From assembly GCA_910575435.1 (NCBI GenBank), contig CAJTGI010000020.1, positions 1 through 47,421 on the forward strand: a stretch of DNA of 47,421 bases. Reading direction: 5' to 3'. The notes below the pieces were generated by a model. The model saw only the letters and a program-made list of their open reading frames with translations, was not told where the DNA came from and ran no database searches. Both the position numbers and the translations under genes were made by a program. This DNA is from Clostridiaceae bacterium. GTDB lineage: Bacteria; Bacillota; Clostridia; Lachnospirales; Lachnospiraceae. Shown piece by piece: positions 24,101 to 32,759 of the stretch (its first letter is position 1; every line of letters begins with the position of its first letter).

Positions 24101-25303
24101 TCATTGCACCGCCAATCCTCTGGACAGGCTTCCGATCACGTCATAGCCATCCCAGAAAACGCCGATATCCATGGCCTGGCCCACTGGCACGATCCTATCC
24201 ACGCCCCTGGCGTGGCAGTTTGCCAGACGCTTTGCCAGCGTCTCTCCGGAAATGCCAAAGGTTACGCAGGTCTGAACCCGCTGGGATAATCTATCAAATA
24301 TATCATCCATCTCATCTAAACTCATTTCATAGAAGAGGCCAAACTTCCCCCGCAGATTCTCCATCTTCTCTGGCATTTCCTGCAAGGACACGACATAGAG
24401 GAGATTTCCGTATCGCCGGAGAGAGCTCTTCCCCCTTCCCATGGCCCCATTTTCGCACAGCAAGGTATATTTGTCCATCACCTTCTTTTCCGGCATGTCG
24501 TACTTTGCCGCTGCCTGATGCACTGCCTCCCAGAATCTCTTCCTGGCATCTTCCCCTCCCCGGGCATTCGTCCAGAAGATCAGATGGGGGGAGGAGCAGG
24601 CATTCTGGTCCATCAGGAAGGTGTCATTGTAGAATTTGCCCGCCAGTTCCGCCAGCTCCCTCTCCCCCAGGGATGCCACCGCCTCCTGGTCGAAGATGGC
24701 GAAGGAATACCTGTCCGCAAAGGTGATTTCCGTGGCTCTTGGCTTTAGTTCCGACTGGCGAATCTGCCGGATGGTGGCATCGCCTCCCCAGATGACCCGC
24801 ACATCGCACTGGCCGGAATAAAAATCATTGATTTCCCTGTCATGTCCGTAGGAGACCACCTGGGTCTGCCCCGCCAGAAGGGCATGCTCCGGCCTTCTCA
24901 GCACTTCCCCAAGTCCCCGGCACAGAATGTCCGTCTGGGGAAATGCCTTCTCCGACACCCTGACCAGATTGGCGTTGCCCGCCAGCAAGCCGAAGGCTAG
25001 ACTGTAGGCAAAATTCACTGGCACGTTGGAGGGGGCGATATGGAATGCCAGCCCCCGCCCCAGCCTGTTTTCCCGAAAGGGATAGGCATCCCGGAGCCCC
25101 AGGATATTTCCCCGCCGACACCAGAAGGCAAAGGCCATAATGTCTGGGAACCCCTTAGCCTCCCGGTCACTCCGCAGGAACTTGGACAGATCCTCCAGAA
25201 AGCCGCAGGCCTCCCGGCTGTATATGGGAAGGGGCCTGACTCTTATATCGCCATCCCCTACCAGCATCTTGATCTTAGTCTCATTTCTGTTCATAGGTAT
25301 CAC
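24101..25303 (-). CDS. LuxC-like acyl-CoA/acyl-protein reductase
   Basis: This 400-residue protein belongs to the LuxC branch of aldehyde dehydrogenases. Visible are the nucleotide-binding start FHIAPSNVPVNFAYSLAFGL (about 88-107), GQCDVRVIWGGDATI and the nucleophile Cys236 in FLMDQNACSSPH. LuxC reduces an acyl group, delivered as acyl-CoA or from LuxE, to an aldehyde with NADPH. The start overlaps the luxE-like stop by 23 bp (GTG 25303, or ATG 25294), and a LuxE-like partner precedes it directly. There is no luciferase, so the aldehyde must serve biosynthesis, possibly feeding the aldolase encoded upstream. Confidence 0.86.
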   Translation of the reverse strand: MIPMNRNETKIKMLVGDGDIRVRPLPIYSREACGFLEDLSKFLRSDREAKGFPDIMAFAFWCRRGNILGLRDAYPFRENRLGRGLAFHIAPSNVPVNFAYSLAFGLLAGNANLVRVSEKAFPQTDILCRGLGEVLRRPEHALLAGQTQVVSYGHDREINDFYSGQCDVRVIWGGDATIRQIRQSELKPRATEITFADRYSFAIFDQEAVASLGERELAELAGKFYNDTFLMDQNACSSPHLIFWTNARGGEDARKRFWEAVHQAAAKYDMPEKKVMDKYTLLCENGAMGRGKSSLRRYGNLLYVVSLQEMPEKMENLRGKFGLFYEMSLDEMDDIFDRLSQRVQTCVTFGISGETLAKRLANCHARGVDRIVPVGQAMDIGVFWDGYDVIGSLSRGLAVQ

Positions 25304-26408
25304 TGCACCCTCTCACTTCCGCATGTTTGATTCTTCCCGTTATCTGAAAATATTTCCCCAGCCTGCCGCAGGGGCAGTCATCCTCGCCCAAGATGATTCC
25401 CATGTCCTCCGTCAGGATGGAATGTCCCGGATAGGACTCAGGAATCGCGGAGACCACCTGGATAATGCCCTCCTCCCCGAAAGGGCAGATGGAGAAATCC
25501 TCCTTTTTCCTAGCGATGACATCGGAGAAGATGCTGGCGTGCAAATGCCCTTCCTCGCACTCCATATAGATGCACCCCGTCTGCTCCACCATGCCATAGT
25601 AGTCGTGGATTCGTGAGATGCCGCACACCTTCTCCAATTCTTTCCGAAAGGTCTCCGGCGCCACCTTCTCCTTCTGCAGCTTCTTCCAGCCACCGCCGTG
25701 GATCAGTATGCCTTGGGACAAATCCACCTTTCCGGGATGCTTTGCCAGTTCTAGATAGAAATGCTGCCAGATCATGAATGTAAAGCCAAAAAGCAGAATC
25801 CTCTCCCCACGATGCTTCTCCAAAAAGGCCAGGATTCCCTCCAAATCCAGAGACATGTCCTCATGCAAGGCGTATTTCCTATCCGAGGCGAAGATGGAGA
25901 ATCCCAGGATGCCCGCCCCCCTGGCAGAGAACATCCGCCTGTCCTTGATGACGGAAGGGCTGTCGATCACCAGCATGGGCATCCTGGCGCTACCGGTAAA
26001 GTCCTTCACGATCTTCACCAGGGTCTTTTGCTGCCGGGAGGAAGTCTCCCTGTCCAAATAAATCTTAGACACCTGCTGGCCCGTGGTCCCGGAGGACGTC
26101 ATGGTCTTGAACACTTCCTCGTCAGGGACGCTCTTTAACTCCATATCCTTAAACAGTCTCACGGGAAGGAAGGGGCAGTCCCAGGGACGCTTGGCGGGCC
26201 GAGTCCCATTCCGGCTTCCCTCCGGTGCCGAACCGCCATCCGATCTCTGAAAGAACCCATCCTGCAGCAAATCCAGAACCCGGCCGTATTCCCGACAGTT
26301 TTCCCTGTGCAGTTCCGTCAGTTCCTCTAATCTTTCTCCCAGAAGCTGCCCCTTCTCCTCCCTGTCCAGGGAATAGGGGGGCAGATTTAACAGCTCGTCA
26401 AATTCCAT
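25281..26408 (-). CDS. LuxE/PaaK-like acyl-protein synthetase
   Basis: This 375-residue protein has TMTSSGTTGQQVSKI (about 103-117), the adenylate P-loop shared by LuxE and PaaK, and DYYGMVEQTGCIY plus ILTEDMGIILGEDDCPCGR further on. LuxE activates an acid with ATP and holds the acyl group on a Cys before handing it to LuxC. Its start ATG 26408 follows GGAAGGAAG. It overlaps the LuxC gene, so both are made together. The AMP-ligase upstream is separated by a 169-bp stretch with strong RNA structure. Confidence 0.85.
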   Translation of the reverse strand: MEFDELLNLPPYSLDREEKGQLLGERLEELTELHRENCREYGRVLDLLQDGFFQRSDGGSAPEGSRNGTRPAKRPWDCPFLPVRLFKDMELKSVPDEEVFKTMTSSGTTGQQVSKIYLDRETSSRQQKTLVKIVKDFTGSARMPMLVIDSPSVIKDRRMFSARGAGILGFSIFASDRKYALHEDMSLDLEGILAFLEKHRGERILLFGFTFMIWQHFYLELAKHPGKVDLSQGILIHGGGWKKLQKEKVAPETFRKELEKVCGISRIHDYYGMVEQTGCIYMECEEGHLHASIFSDVIARKKEDFSICPFGEEGIIQVVSAIPESYPGHSILTEDMGIILGEDDCPCGRLGKYFQITGRIKHAEVRGCSDTYEQK

Positions 26409-26460
26409 GGCTTCCTTCCTTTCCAGAACTCTTTCTCCGTGCTTCGATTATTTCCGCGAA

Positions 26461-26556
26461 GGCAAAGTGAGGATGTGCAAGCAAGCTTGCATCATCCGAG
26501 CGCGCCCGCGAGAGTCAAATACCTCGCCCCTCTGGGGCGGGGTATTTGACTTTGCC
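26461..26556. repeat. Compound inverted-repeat element between the AMP-ligase and LuxE genes
   Basis: Outer arms GGCAAAGT (26461-26468) and ACTTTGCC (26549-26556) enclose two hairpins. The first is GGATG-TGCAAGC-AA-GCTTGCA-T-CATCC (26471-26497). The second is an 18-bp stem (26513-26530 with 26534-26551, one G-T pair) with a 3-base loop, containing AGTCAAATACC and GGTATTTGACT. The outer right arm shares bases with the second stem, so the two folds compete. No T-run follows on either strand. Confidence 0.65.
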
Positions 26557-26577
26557 AGGCATCGCCAGCGGAACGTT

Positions 26578-28008
26578 CTACCCATGTTCAATATAGGCAT
26601 CCAGCTTGCCATACTGGGTCTTTCCCGCCTCATTCTTGGGAATCTCATCCAGTTGTCTCACCGTGAAGGCTGACGGATGGAGCTTGATCTTTTCAGCCAG
26701 GAACGGAACGACCCGTCCCGCCTCTTCCTCCGTGGCTCCCGCCAGAAATACATAGAGGTGATCGTCCACGCCCCCGCAGGCGCAGTCGCCGCCGGAAAGC
26801 AGTCCCTTGACCATCCTCTCCGTCTCGTCCAGGTTTACCCTGTTGCCAAAGATTTTCAGGAAACGCTTCTTCCGCCCCACGATATAATAATAGCCCTCTT
26901 GATCCCGCCTTGCCATGTCCCCCGTCTCCAGCCTTCCCCGGCGTTCATCTTTCCGAGCCAGGTCTTCCCGAGATTCCCCATAGCCCAGAGTCACATTCTT
27001 CCCATAGTACACCAGCTCGCCAACTACATCCGGCTCCGAAATCACATTCCCCCGGGCATCGATTAGCTCCAGCCGTCCTCCCGGGATGGGAATGCCCATG
27101 CTGCCATACTTCTCCACGGCCTTCTCCGCGGGCAGGTATGCCATCCTCGCCGTGGCCTCGCACTGGCCATACATAACGATAAACCGCTTTCCCTGCTCCC
27201 TGGCATATTCCGCAAATTCCCGGTGCAGTTCCGGCGGCAGCTTGCCCCCGGCCTGGGTCATGGTTTTCAGAGAGGGCAGATCCATCCGAAAGAACCGCAA
27301 TTTCTTAAGCATCTCATAGGTATAGGGCACGCCGCCAAAAGACGTGGCACCCTGTTCTTTAAAGAATTGCCAGAACCTGCGGTCCATCATGGTGGCATTG
27401 GTGGCGAGAATCGTGGCTCCCCGCAGCAGATGGCTGTTGATGATGGACAATCCATAGGTGTAGTTCATAGGCAGGGTGATGATGGGCCGCTCCCCGCTGT
27501 CAATCGCCAGATATTCCGCGATGGAGGCCGCATTTTCCTGAATATTTTCATAGCTCTGGCGCACCAGCTTGGGGCTTCCCGTGCTGCCGGAAGTCGTCAA
27601 TAGCAGTGCCAGTTCCTCATAAAGGGGATAGCCATTCTCTTCCTCTGCCTGGCACAGGACATAGCCCCCCTCCTGAAATATGGCCTGATAGCCCCCGATC
27701 TCCCCGGCCATCTCCCGAGGCATGTACAGATATTCCGGGCGGTATCGCCGAATCAGATTGTCCCGCAGCCCCCGCTCGATATTCCGGTCCAGAAGCACGG
27801 GTACCACCCGATTCTGCAAAAAGGCCACATAGCCGCTGACGGAGGCGATGCCATTCTCGCAGAAAGAGAAGGCCAGCCTCCCCCCTTTCATGCATTGCCC
27901 CATCCTAGTGCAGAACTCATCCAGTTCCCGGTAGGAAAGGCTTTGGCCCCTGTCGTCCGCTACGGCGGGACGATCCCCAAATCTCTTCAAATCCTCGTAA
28001 AATGCCAT
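26578..28008 (-). CDS. AMP-forming acyl ligase (ANL superfamily)
   Basis: This 476-residue protein shows the ANL core motifs in order: A3 LTTSGSTGSPK (137-147), A4/A5 PMNYTYGLSIIN and MYGQCEATARM, A7 ETGDMARRDQEGYYYIVGRK, and A10 PKNEAGKTQYGK with the catalytic Lys near 463. It activates a carboxylic acid as acyl-AMP and passes it to CoA or a carrier thiol. With an ACP gene in the same operon, loading of that carrier is the likely task. It starts 16 bp after the ThDP enzyme gene. The substrate cannot be read from the sequence. Confidence 0.86.
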   Translation of the reverse strand: MAFYEDLKRFGDRPAVADDRGQSLSYRELDEFCTRMGQCMKGGRLAFSFCENGIASVSGYVAFLQNRVVPVLLDRNIERGLRDNLIRRYRPEYLYMPREMAGEIGGYQAIFQEGGYVLCQAEEENGYPLYEELALLLTTSGSTGSPKLVRQSYENIQENAASIAEYLAIDSGERPIITLPMNYTYGLSIINSHLLRGATILATNATMMDRRFWQFFKEQGATSFGGVPYTYEMLKKLRFFRMDLPSLKTMTQAGGKLPPELHREFAEYAREQGKRFIVMYGQCEATARMAYLPAEKAVEKYGSMGIPIPGGRLELIDARGNVISEPDVVGELVYYGKNVTLGYGESREDLARKDERRGRLETGDMARRDQEGYYYIVGRKKRFLKIFGNRVNLDETERMVKGLLSGGDCACGGVDDHLYVFLAGATEEEAGRVVPFLAEKIKLHPSAFTVRQLDEIPKNEAGKTQYGKLDAYIEHG

Positions 28009-28024
28009 GCGTTCTCTCCTTCGG

Positions 28025-29815
28025 TTATTGGTCGATGGGCTCGATGACCATCTCCCTCAAAAAGTCTTCCCTCTCCAGCCAGGGAGCCTGGTCTTCCAGC
28101 GGCCGGTTCACGTATCTTCTCTTGCTGTTGAAGGTGGCAGAAACGCCGATAAAGGGCTGTTCCTCCACGCACATCACCTCGCACACCAGAGGCCCGTCTT
28201 CCTTGAAAATCTCCTCTATTTTCTGAGGAAGGTTTTCAGAGCCCTCTATGCGCAGGTAAGGAATGCCAAAGGCTTTCGCCAGCAGTTCAAAATTCGAAAA
28301 ACTGATGCCCGTGGATGGGTCGCAGCCAATCTGCCGCCCCCGAAAGGCATTGTTCTGGAGATGCCGAATGGAGGAGTACCCATTATTGTTCATAATGCAC
28401 ACCTTCACATTTCTCTTTGTAAACCGCAGCGTCTCCAGCTCCTGCAAGTTCATCATCACAGAGCCGTCCCCGTTCACTGCCACCACGGGTCCCGGGCACA
28501 GATAGGAGATGCCGATGGCCGCCGGGAGGGCGTAGCCCATCTCCGCCTGGCATCCCGATGTGATAGAGCGTTGCCCCTCCCTGACCCGAATCACCGGAGA
28601 GACGGTAAAGAAGGTATTTCCCGCATCGCTTACCACGGTTGCATGCTCTGGCAGCACCTGAGACAAAGCCTCTGCAAAATAATACATATTGATCCTGTCC
28701 CCCGTCCTGTACTCTTCCAGGCAGGTTGGAAAATGCGCCTTCCAGTGCAGGCATTTCTCCCGCCAGCCATCCCAGCTCCTGGGCGGCTCCGTTTCGTTCA
28801 TCTTTCGGAAAAATGCCTTGGCATCCGCATACAGAAATTGATCCACCCGCACCGTATTTTTGGAATGCTCCTCCGCATCAATATCCACCACCAGGATTTT
28901 TGCCTCTCTGGCGAATTTCTGATACTCGTAGCCCGTGGTGTCAATGCTGAGCCGACAGCCAACGCACAGTACCAGATCTGCATTCTGGATGGCGAAATTC
29001 CCGGCCCTGGATGCTCCCAGCATCCCCACCATCCCGATGGACAGGTCACACTGACAGTCCATCAGGTCATGCCCCAGCCTGGAGTAGGTGACCGGGATCT
29101 GGTACTTCTCTGCAAAGGCAAGAAATTCCTCCCTTGCCCCGGACAGGCGGATGCCATTTCCCACCAGCATCACCGGCCTCTCCGAAGCCTCCAAATCTGC
29201 AAGAACGCCCTCTATTTCCTTCTCATCCGGCACCTGGCACATATCCTCCCCGGGAGCCTGGAACTTTTCCTGCTCCTCCGGGTCAATCACCATATTCTGG
29301 ATATCCATGGGAACGTCAATCCAAGAAGGCCCTTTCCGCCCCTCCTTGGCCATGTAGATTGCCTTTCCGATTTCATAGACAATGCGGTCCGGCTCATTGA
29401 GCATGACGGAATACTTGGTAATATGCCCGGTCAGAGCCACGATATCTGCCTCCTGCCTTCCCATCTGGCGGAGGGGGACTTCCGCATTGTGCACCGTCTG
29501 ATTCCTGTTCGCCTGTCCCGACAGAAAGACGCAGGGCACGCTGTCCTGCCAGGCGTCCAGCAGGGGGGTCATGGCATTTGTTCCGCCGCACCCGGTGGTC
29601 ACCACGCATGCCCCCAGCGCATTATTATATTTGGCATAGCTGACTGCCGCCATTCCCGCCGCCTGCTCATGGTGTACAGACACTGCCTGGATCTCCTGAT
29701 TTCTGGCCAGGGCATCCGTCAGAAACATGCATCCGGTACCCGGCACGAAAAAGACATGCTCCGCCCCCGCCCGCAGCACCTCCTCCATCAGATAATCTAC
29801 CACTCTCATTCTCAT
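28025..29815 (-). CDS. ThDP-dependent enzyme, acetolactate-synthase-like
   Basis: This 596-residue protein has the three-domain ThDP layout. The cofactor-activating Glu is Glu50 in VHHEQAAGMAA. The central domain contains PVMLVGNGIRLSGA. The ThDP/Mg site is GDGSVMMNLQELETL followed by MNNNGYSS. It is closest to acetolactate synthases, but the usual FQE of the active-site loop reads GRQEADIV, so the reaction may differ. There is no regulatory subunit gene and no ilv gene nearby. Related enzymes in surface-sugar loci join two-carbon units to a keto acceptor. It follows the aldolase gene by 8 bp, with GGAGG before ATG 29815. Confidence 0.85.
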   Translation of the reverse strand: MRMRVVDYLMEEVLRAGAEHVFFVPGTGCMFLTDALARNQEIQAVSVHHEQAAGMAAVSYAKYNNALGACVVTTGCGGTNAMTPLLDAWQDSVPCVFLSGQANRNQTVHNAEVPLRQMGRQEADIVALTGHITKYSVMLNEPDRIVYEIGKAIYMAKEGRKGPSWIDVPMDIQNMVIDPEEQEKFQAPGEDMCQVPDEKEIEGVLADLEASERPVMLVGNGIRLSGAREEFLAFAEKYQIPVTYSRLGHDLMDCQCDLSIGMVGMLGASRAGNFAIQNADLVLCVGCRLSIDTTGYEYQKFAREAKILVVDIDAEEHSKNTVRVDQFLYADAKAFFRKMNETEPPRSWDGWREKCLHWKAHFPTCLEEYRTGDRINMYYFAEALSQVLPEHATVVSDAGNTFFTVSPVIRVREGQRSITSGCQAEMGYALPAAIGISYLCPGPVVAVNGDGSVMMNLQELETLRFTKRNVKVCIMNNNGYSSIRHLQNNAFRGRQIGCDPSTGISFSNFELLAKAFGIPYLRIEGSENLPQKIEEIFKEDGPLVCEVMCVEEQPFIGVSATFNSKRRYVNRPLEDQAPWLEREDFLREMVIEPIDQ

Positions 29816-29823
29816 AGATTGCG

Positions 29824-30849
29824 CTACCTCCCTCTATATTTTTCTCGGGAAAGCATCTGTGCCACCTCCAAAATCAAATCGTCCTGCCCTGCGATGGCTC
29901 CCCGCTTCCCCAGTTCCACAAATATATCTCTGGCATCTACCTGGTAATCCGATGCCACCTGCTCCACCCTGTTCTTGAAGGTAGAAACCACGCCCGCATA
30001 GCCGCTGACCACGCAGGTGCCCTCAATGGCCTTTCCGTATTCCAGCATCCCCTCGATTACCGCTTTTTCCGCATCTAAGATAGGATACAGTTTAGCCCCT
30101 GTCTGAATCCCCTCCTTCATCAGAAGGGCCAGCAAAGCCTCCAGCTGACAATTTCCGGCCCCGGCCCCAAATCCTCCCACGGTGCCGTCTATGATAGACG
30201 CGCCGTTCAAAATGGCCGTGTAGGCATTGGATACCGCCAGACCCAGATTGTTGTGGGGGTGGAATCCGATCTCCATCTCCAGCCCGTCATACAGGGTGCC
30301 GACCACCGCCTTCACGTCCTCCGGCGTGGATGCCCCCGCGGAATCCATCAGGATGATGCCGTCCGCCCCGTAGGACTGGATCATCCCGGCCTGTTCCAAA
30401 AGCTTCTCAGGAGAGGCAAGATGAATGTTCATCAGCACCCCGTATACCTCCCTGCCCACATGGGACAGATATTCCACATGCTTCCTCATGGTATCCGCTT
30501 CCGTACAGTGAGCCGCAATGCAAAATGTCTGCGCCCCTGCCCGCATGGCGGGAACAATCTGATCCCGAATGGTGCCAAAGCCGATGGTGACAAAGGTACC
30601 CAGCGGCGTTCTCTTTAAGTTGTCAGCCGCCACGGACAGCATGTCCATCTCGTCCATGGCGCACAGGCCCATTTGGACGGAGGAGGCTCCCAGCCCATTG
30701 CCGTGGCCTACGATGACCGAATGCATCCCTGCCTGGTCTATGGCCTGGCAATAAGCGGAGATATGTTCTGGCAGAATCCTCTGCCCCACGGCATGGGAGC
30801 CATCCCGAAGCGTGGAATCCATGAACCTAATCTTTTTCAAAACAGACAC
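29824..30849 (-). CDS. 4-hydroxy-2-oxovalerate aldolase-like (DmpG/BphI, HMGL family)
   Basis: I chose GTG 30849 because GGAGGAGG lies 7 bp before it; GTG 30870 is possible. This gives 341 aa. RFMDSTLRDGSHAVG holds the metal Asp and catalytic Arg, GFHPHNNLGLAVSNA the two metal His, and DGTVGGFGAGAGNCQLE is also typical of DmpG. The C-terminal communication domain follows. DmpG splits or forms 4-hydroxy-2-oxoacids from pyruvate and an aldehyde and channels the aldehyde to the partner dehydrogenase, encoded just upstream with a 13-bp overlap. No meta-cleavage pathway genes are present, so the aldol-forming direction is worth considering. Confidence 0.88.
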   Translation of the reverse strand: MSVLKKIRFMDSTLRDGSHAVGQRILPEHISAYCQAIDQAGMHSVIVGHGNGLGASSVQMGLCAMDEMDMLSVAADNLKRTPLGTFVTIGFGTIRDQIVPAMRAGAQTFCIAAHCTEADTMRKHVEYLSHVGREVYGVLMNIHLASPEKLLEQAGMIQSYGADGIILMDSAGASTPEDVKAVVGTLYDGLEMEIGFHPHNNLGLAVSNAYTAILNGASIIDGTVGGFGAGAGNCQLEALLALLMKEGIQTGAKLYPILDAEKAVIEGMLEYGKAIEGTCVVSGYAGVVSTFKNRVEQVASDYQVDARDIFVELGKRGAIAGQDDLILEVAQMLSREKYRGR

Positions 30850-31748
30850 CGCCCTTCCTCCTCCAGCCACTGCCTGGCATAATGTTCCGCCATCTCGATC
30901 CCCGCGCAGGTAATGATGTCCAGATTGCCCGCATAGGCGGGAAGGAAATCTCCCGCACCTTCCACCTGGGCAGTGACTGCGATGATGCCCTCCTGCAAGA
31001 GCACTGGATTTACCATAATCTGGAACCCAGGTACATAGCTCTGTATCACTTCCGCCATTTTCCCCACGCTCTTTCCGATCTCCTCCAAGTCAGGATCCTC
31101 CGCCATGGCGTACAGGGTATTTCTCATGATGATGGGAGGGTCTGCCGGGTTCAGCACGATCATAGCCTTCGTCTTCCTCCCATCCCCTCCCGGCATGCCT
31201 CCCGCAAATTCCTGCAATGCCTGCCTGGTGGTAAGGATATACTCATCAATATTTTCTCTGGTTCCTGTCCCGGCAGAGGCAGAAGAAATGGTAGAAACAG
31301 TCTCCAGATAGGTGGTCTGGGGGCAAGCCCTTGTCAGGGCGTAAGCCAGGGGAACCATGGATTGTCCCCCGCAAGTTACCATGTTCACATTCATTTCCCC
31401 CAGACAATCCTGCCAATTCAGGCAGGGCACGCAAAGTTTCCCCACCTTGGAGGGCGTCAGGTCAATCACATGCTTTCCCATCCTCTTGAGAAGGGGGGCC
31501 GCAATCCTGTGCGCCTCCGCCGTGGTGGCATCAAAGACAATCTCGTAAAGGTCCGATTGGTCAATCAATGCCTGGGTGGAATTGGCGGCCACGTTCACCC
31601 CCATCCTCCCAGCATCTCTCAGGTTCTCCGACTTCTCATTTCTACCCACAAACAAAGAACACTCCAGCACATGGGAGCGTTTGATCTTATATAGCAGGTT
31701 CATTCCAATATTGCCAGAACCTATAATGGCGCATCGAATCTTTTCCAT
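30837..31748 (-). CDS. Acylating acetaldehyde dehydrogenase-like (DmpF/BphJ)
   Basis: This 303-residue protein has a Rossmann motif IIGSGNIGMNL (8-18), the catalytic Cys126 in MVTCGGQS, TVSTISSASAGTGTREN and NPADPPIIMRNT. DmpF oxidises acetaldehyde to acetyl-CoA with NAD and CoA, or the reverse, in a complex with DmpG. Both genes overlap here. AAGGAGG lies about 13 bp before ATG 31748. The preceding 260 bp are filled largely by a MITE-like element. A TATAAT at 31841-31846 (minus strand) is formed across the element edge and could give a new -10, though no good -35 is seen. Confidence 0.9.
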   Translation of the reverse strand: MEKIRCAIIGSGNIGMNLLYKIKRSHVLECSLFVGRNEKSENLRDAGRMGVNVAANSTQALIDQSDLYEIVFDATTAEAHRIAAPLLKRMGKHVIDLTPSKVGKLCVPCLNWQDCLGEMNVNMVTCGGQSMVPLAYALTRACPQTTYLETVSTISSASAGTGTRENIDEYILTTRQALQEFAGGMPGGDGRKTKAMIVLNPADPPIIMRNTLYAMAEDPDLEEIGKSVGKMAEVIQSYVPGFQIMVNPVLLQEGIIAVTAQVEGAGDFLPAYAGNLDIITCAGIEMAEHYARQWLEEEGRCLF

Positions 31749-31845
31749 GTTGCTATTCCTACCTCCTTGCCTAGTACATCTATTTAATTCCCCTATGCCA
31801 TGCCTTCAACCTCATGGGATGAAGTGCAAGTCATAAGGCTATTAT

Positions 31846-32013
31846 ACTAGTGTACTGTATCGTTGACATTCAGCCAAACCTCCTAGCCTAATTTTCCATC
31901 GAACTGCGTTGTTTTCGGTCAACGATGCCACCGCATCGCCTCCCTCAAACGCCTTGTCGATGAAAAATTATTCTGCGTAGTTTTGCCAGATATCAATGAT
32001 ACAGTACACTAGT
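31846..32013. mobile_element. MITE-like element, 168 bp, with 21-bp terminal inverted repeats
   Basis: Left end ACTAGTGTACTGTATCGTTGA (31846-31866) and right end TCAATGATACAGTACACTAGT (31993-32013) are inverted copies with one mismatch; weaker pairing continues inwards. Inner arms TAATTTTCCATCGA and TCGATGAAAAATTA also pair with one mismatch, so the whole element can fold into a long hairpin. It has no transposase. The right end supplies the TAG stop of the dehydrogenase gene (32009-32011). On the minus strand AGGAGG followed by ATG lies near its left end. The outermost CTAG at both ends may be part of the ends or a target duplication. Confidence 0.8.
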
Positions 32014-32758
32014 TTAGCATCCCCCCGTCCACCCGCAGGGTCTGTCCCGTGATAAAGGATGCCATGTCCGAGGCCAGAAAGACTACCGCATTGGCAATCT
32101 CCTCCGGCTCTGCCTTCCTCTTGATGACCAGATGCTGCAACGTCTCCCGCTCCAGATCCTCCCGCATCTGGCTGCCCATGTCTGTCTCAGTCAGTCCCGG
32201 AGCCACGGAATTTACCCGGATGCCCGCCACCCCCAGCTCGATAGCCAGGCGCTTGGTGGCGCCGATGAGGGCCGCCTTGCTGGACACGTACTGAAGCATG
32301 CCCGTATTGCCATCCATCCCGGCGCAGGAAGAGATATTGACGATGCTTCCCCGCTTCCTGCGGACCATCAGCCGGGAGAGATACTGGGTCAGTTCCATCT
32401 GAGCGAAGAAGTTCACGTCAAATTCCCTGCGAATCTCCTCCATCGTGGTCATCTGGAACAACTTCACGGAATTGACCGTGCCCATATTATTTACCAGAAT
32501 ATCGATTTCCCTGGAAATGGCAGAGATCTCCTTCGCCGCCTGCCTAATCTCCCCCTTCTTTTCCGCATCAAAATAGACCGGGTGAACCTTCACCTGGCAT
32601 TTCTCTTCTATCCTGCGGCATTCCGCCTCAAATTCCCGGGTCTGCTTCCTGGCGTGGGCAAAGACCTCCGCGCCATTTTCTGCAAACTTTTCAAGAATTG
32701 CCTTGCCAATTCCCCGATTGCTCCCCGTCACCACGGCCTTCTTGCCCTCTAGCAGCAT
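32009..32758 (-). CDS. Short-chain dehydrogenase/reductase, FabG-like
   Basis: This 249-residue classical SDR has VVTGSNRGIGKAI (cofactor loop, 9-21), LVNNMG (89-93), the catalytic Ser in NISSCAG (143-144), Tyr157 and Lys161 in YVSSK, and the end VDGGMLN. It probably reduces a 3-keto or similar carbonyl with NADPH; in an ACP-containing operon, an acyl-ACP substrate is plausible. GGGAGG precedes ATG 32758, which is 1 bp after the GNAT stop. The stop TAG lies in the end of the MITE-like element, so the last residues or stop may have been changed by the insertion. Confidence 0.9.
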   Translation of the reverse strand: MLLEGKKAVVTGSNRGIGKAILEKFAENGAEVFAHARKQTREFEAECRRIEEKCQVKVHPVYFDAEKKGEIRQAAKEISAISREIDILVNNMGTVNSVKLFQMTTMEEIRREFDVNFFAQMELTQYLSRLMVRRKRGSIVNISSCAGMDGNTGMLQYVSSKAALIGATKRLAIELGVAGIRVNSVAPGLTETDMGSQMREDLERETLQHLVIKRKAEPEEIANAVVFLASDMASFITGQTLRVDGGMLN

Positions 32759-32759
32759 A

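Noticed and set aside
24101-26408. Bioluminescence (lux) genes
   Set aside because: LuxC and LuxE relatives are present but there are no luxA, luxB or luxD; the neighbours point to another aldehyde use.
28007-29947. Plus-strand open frame of 646 codons
   Set aside because: It lies antisense over the well-supported ThDP enzyme, has low-complexity His/Pro/Arg-rich composition typical of shadow frames in GC-rich genes, and has no domain.
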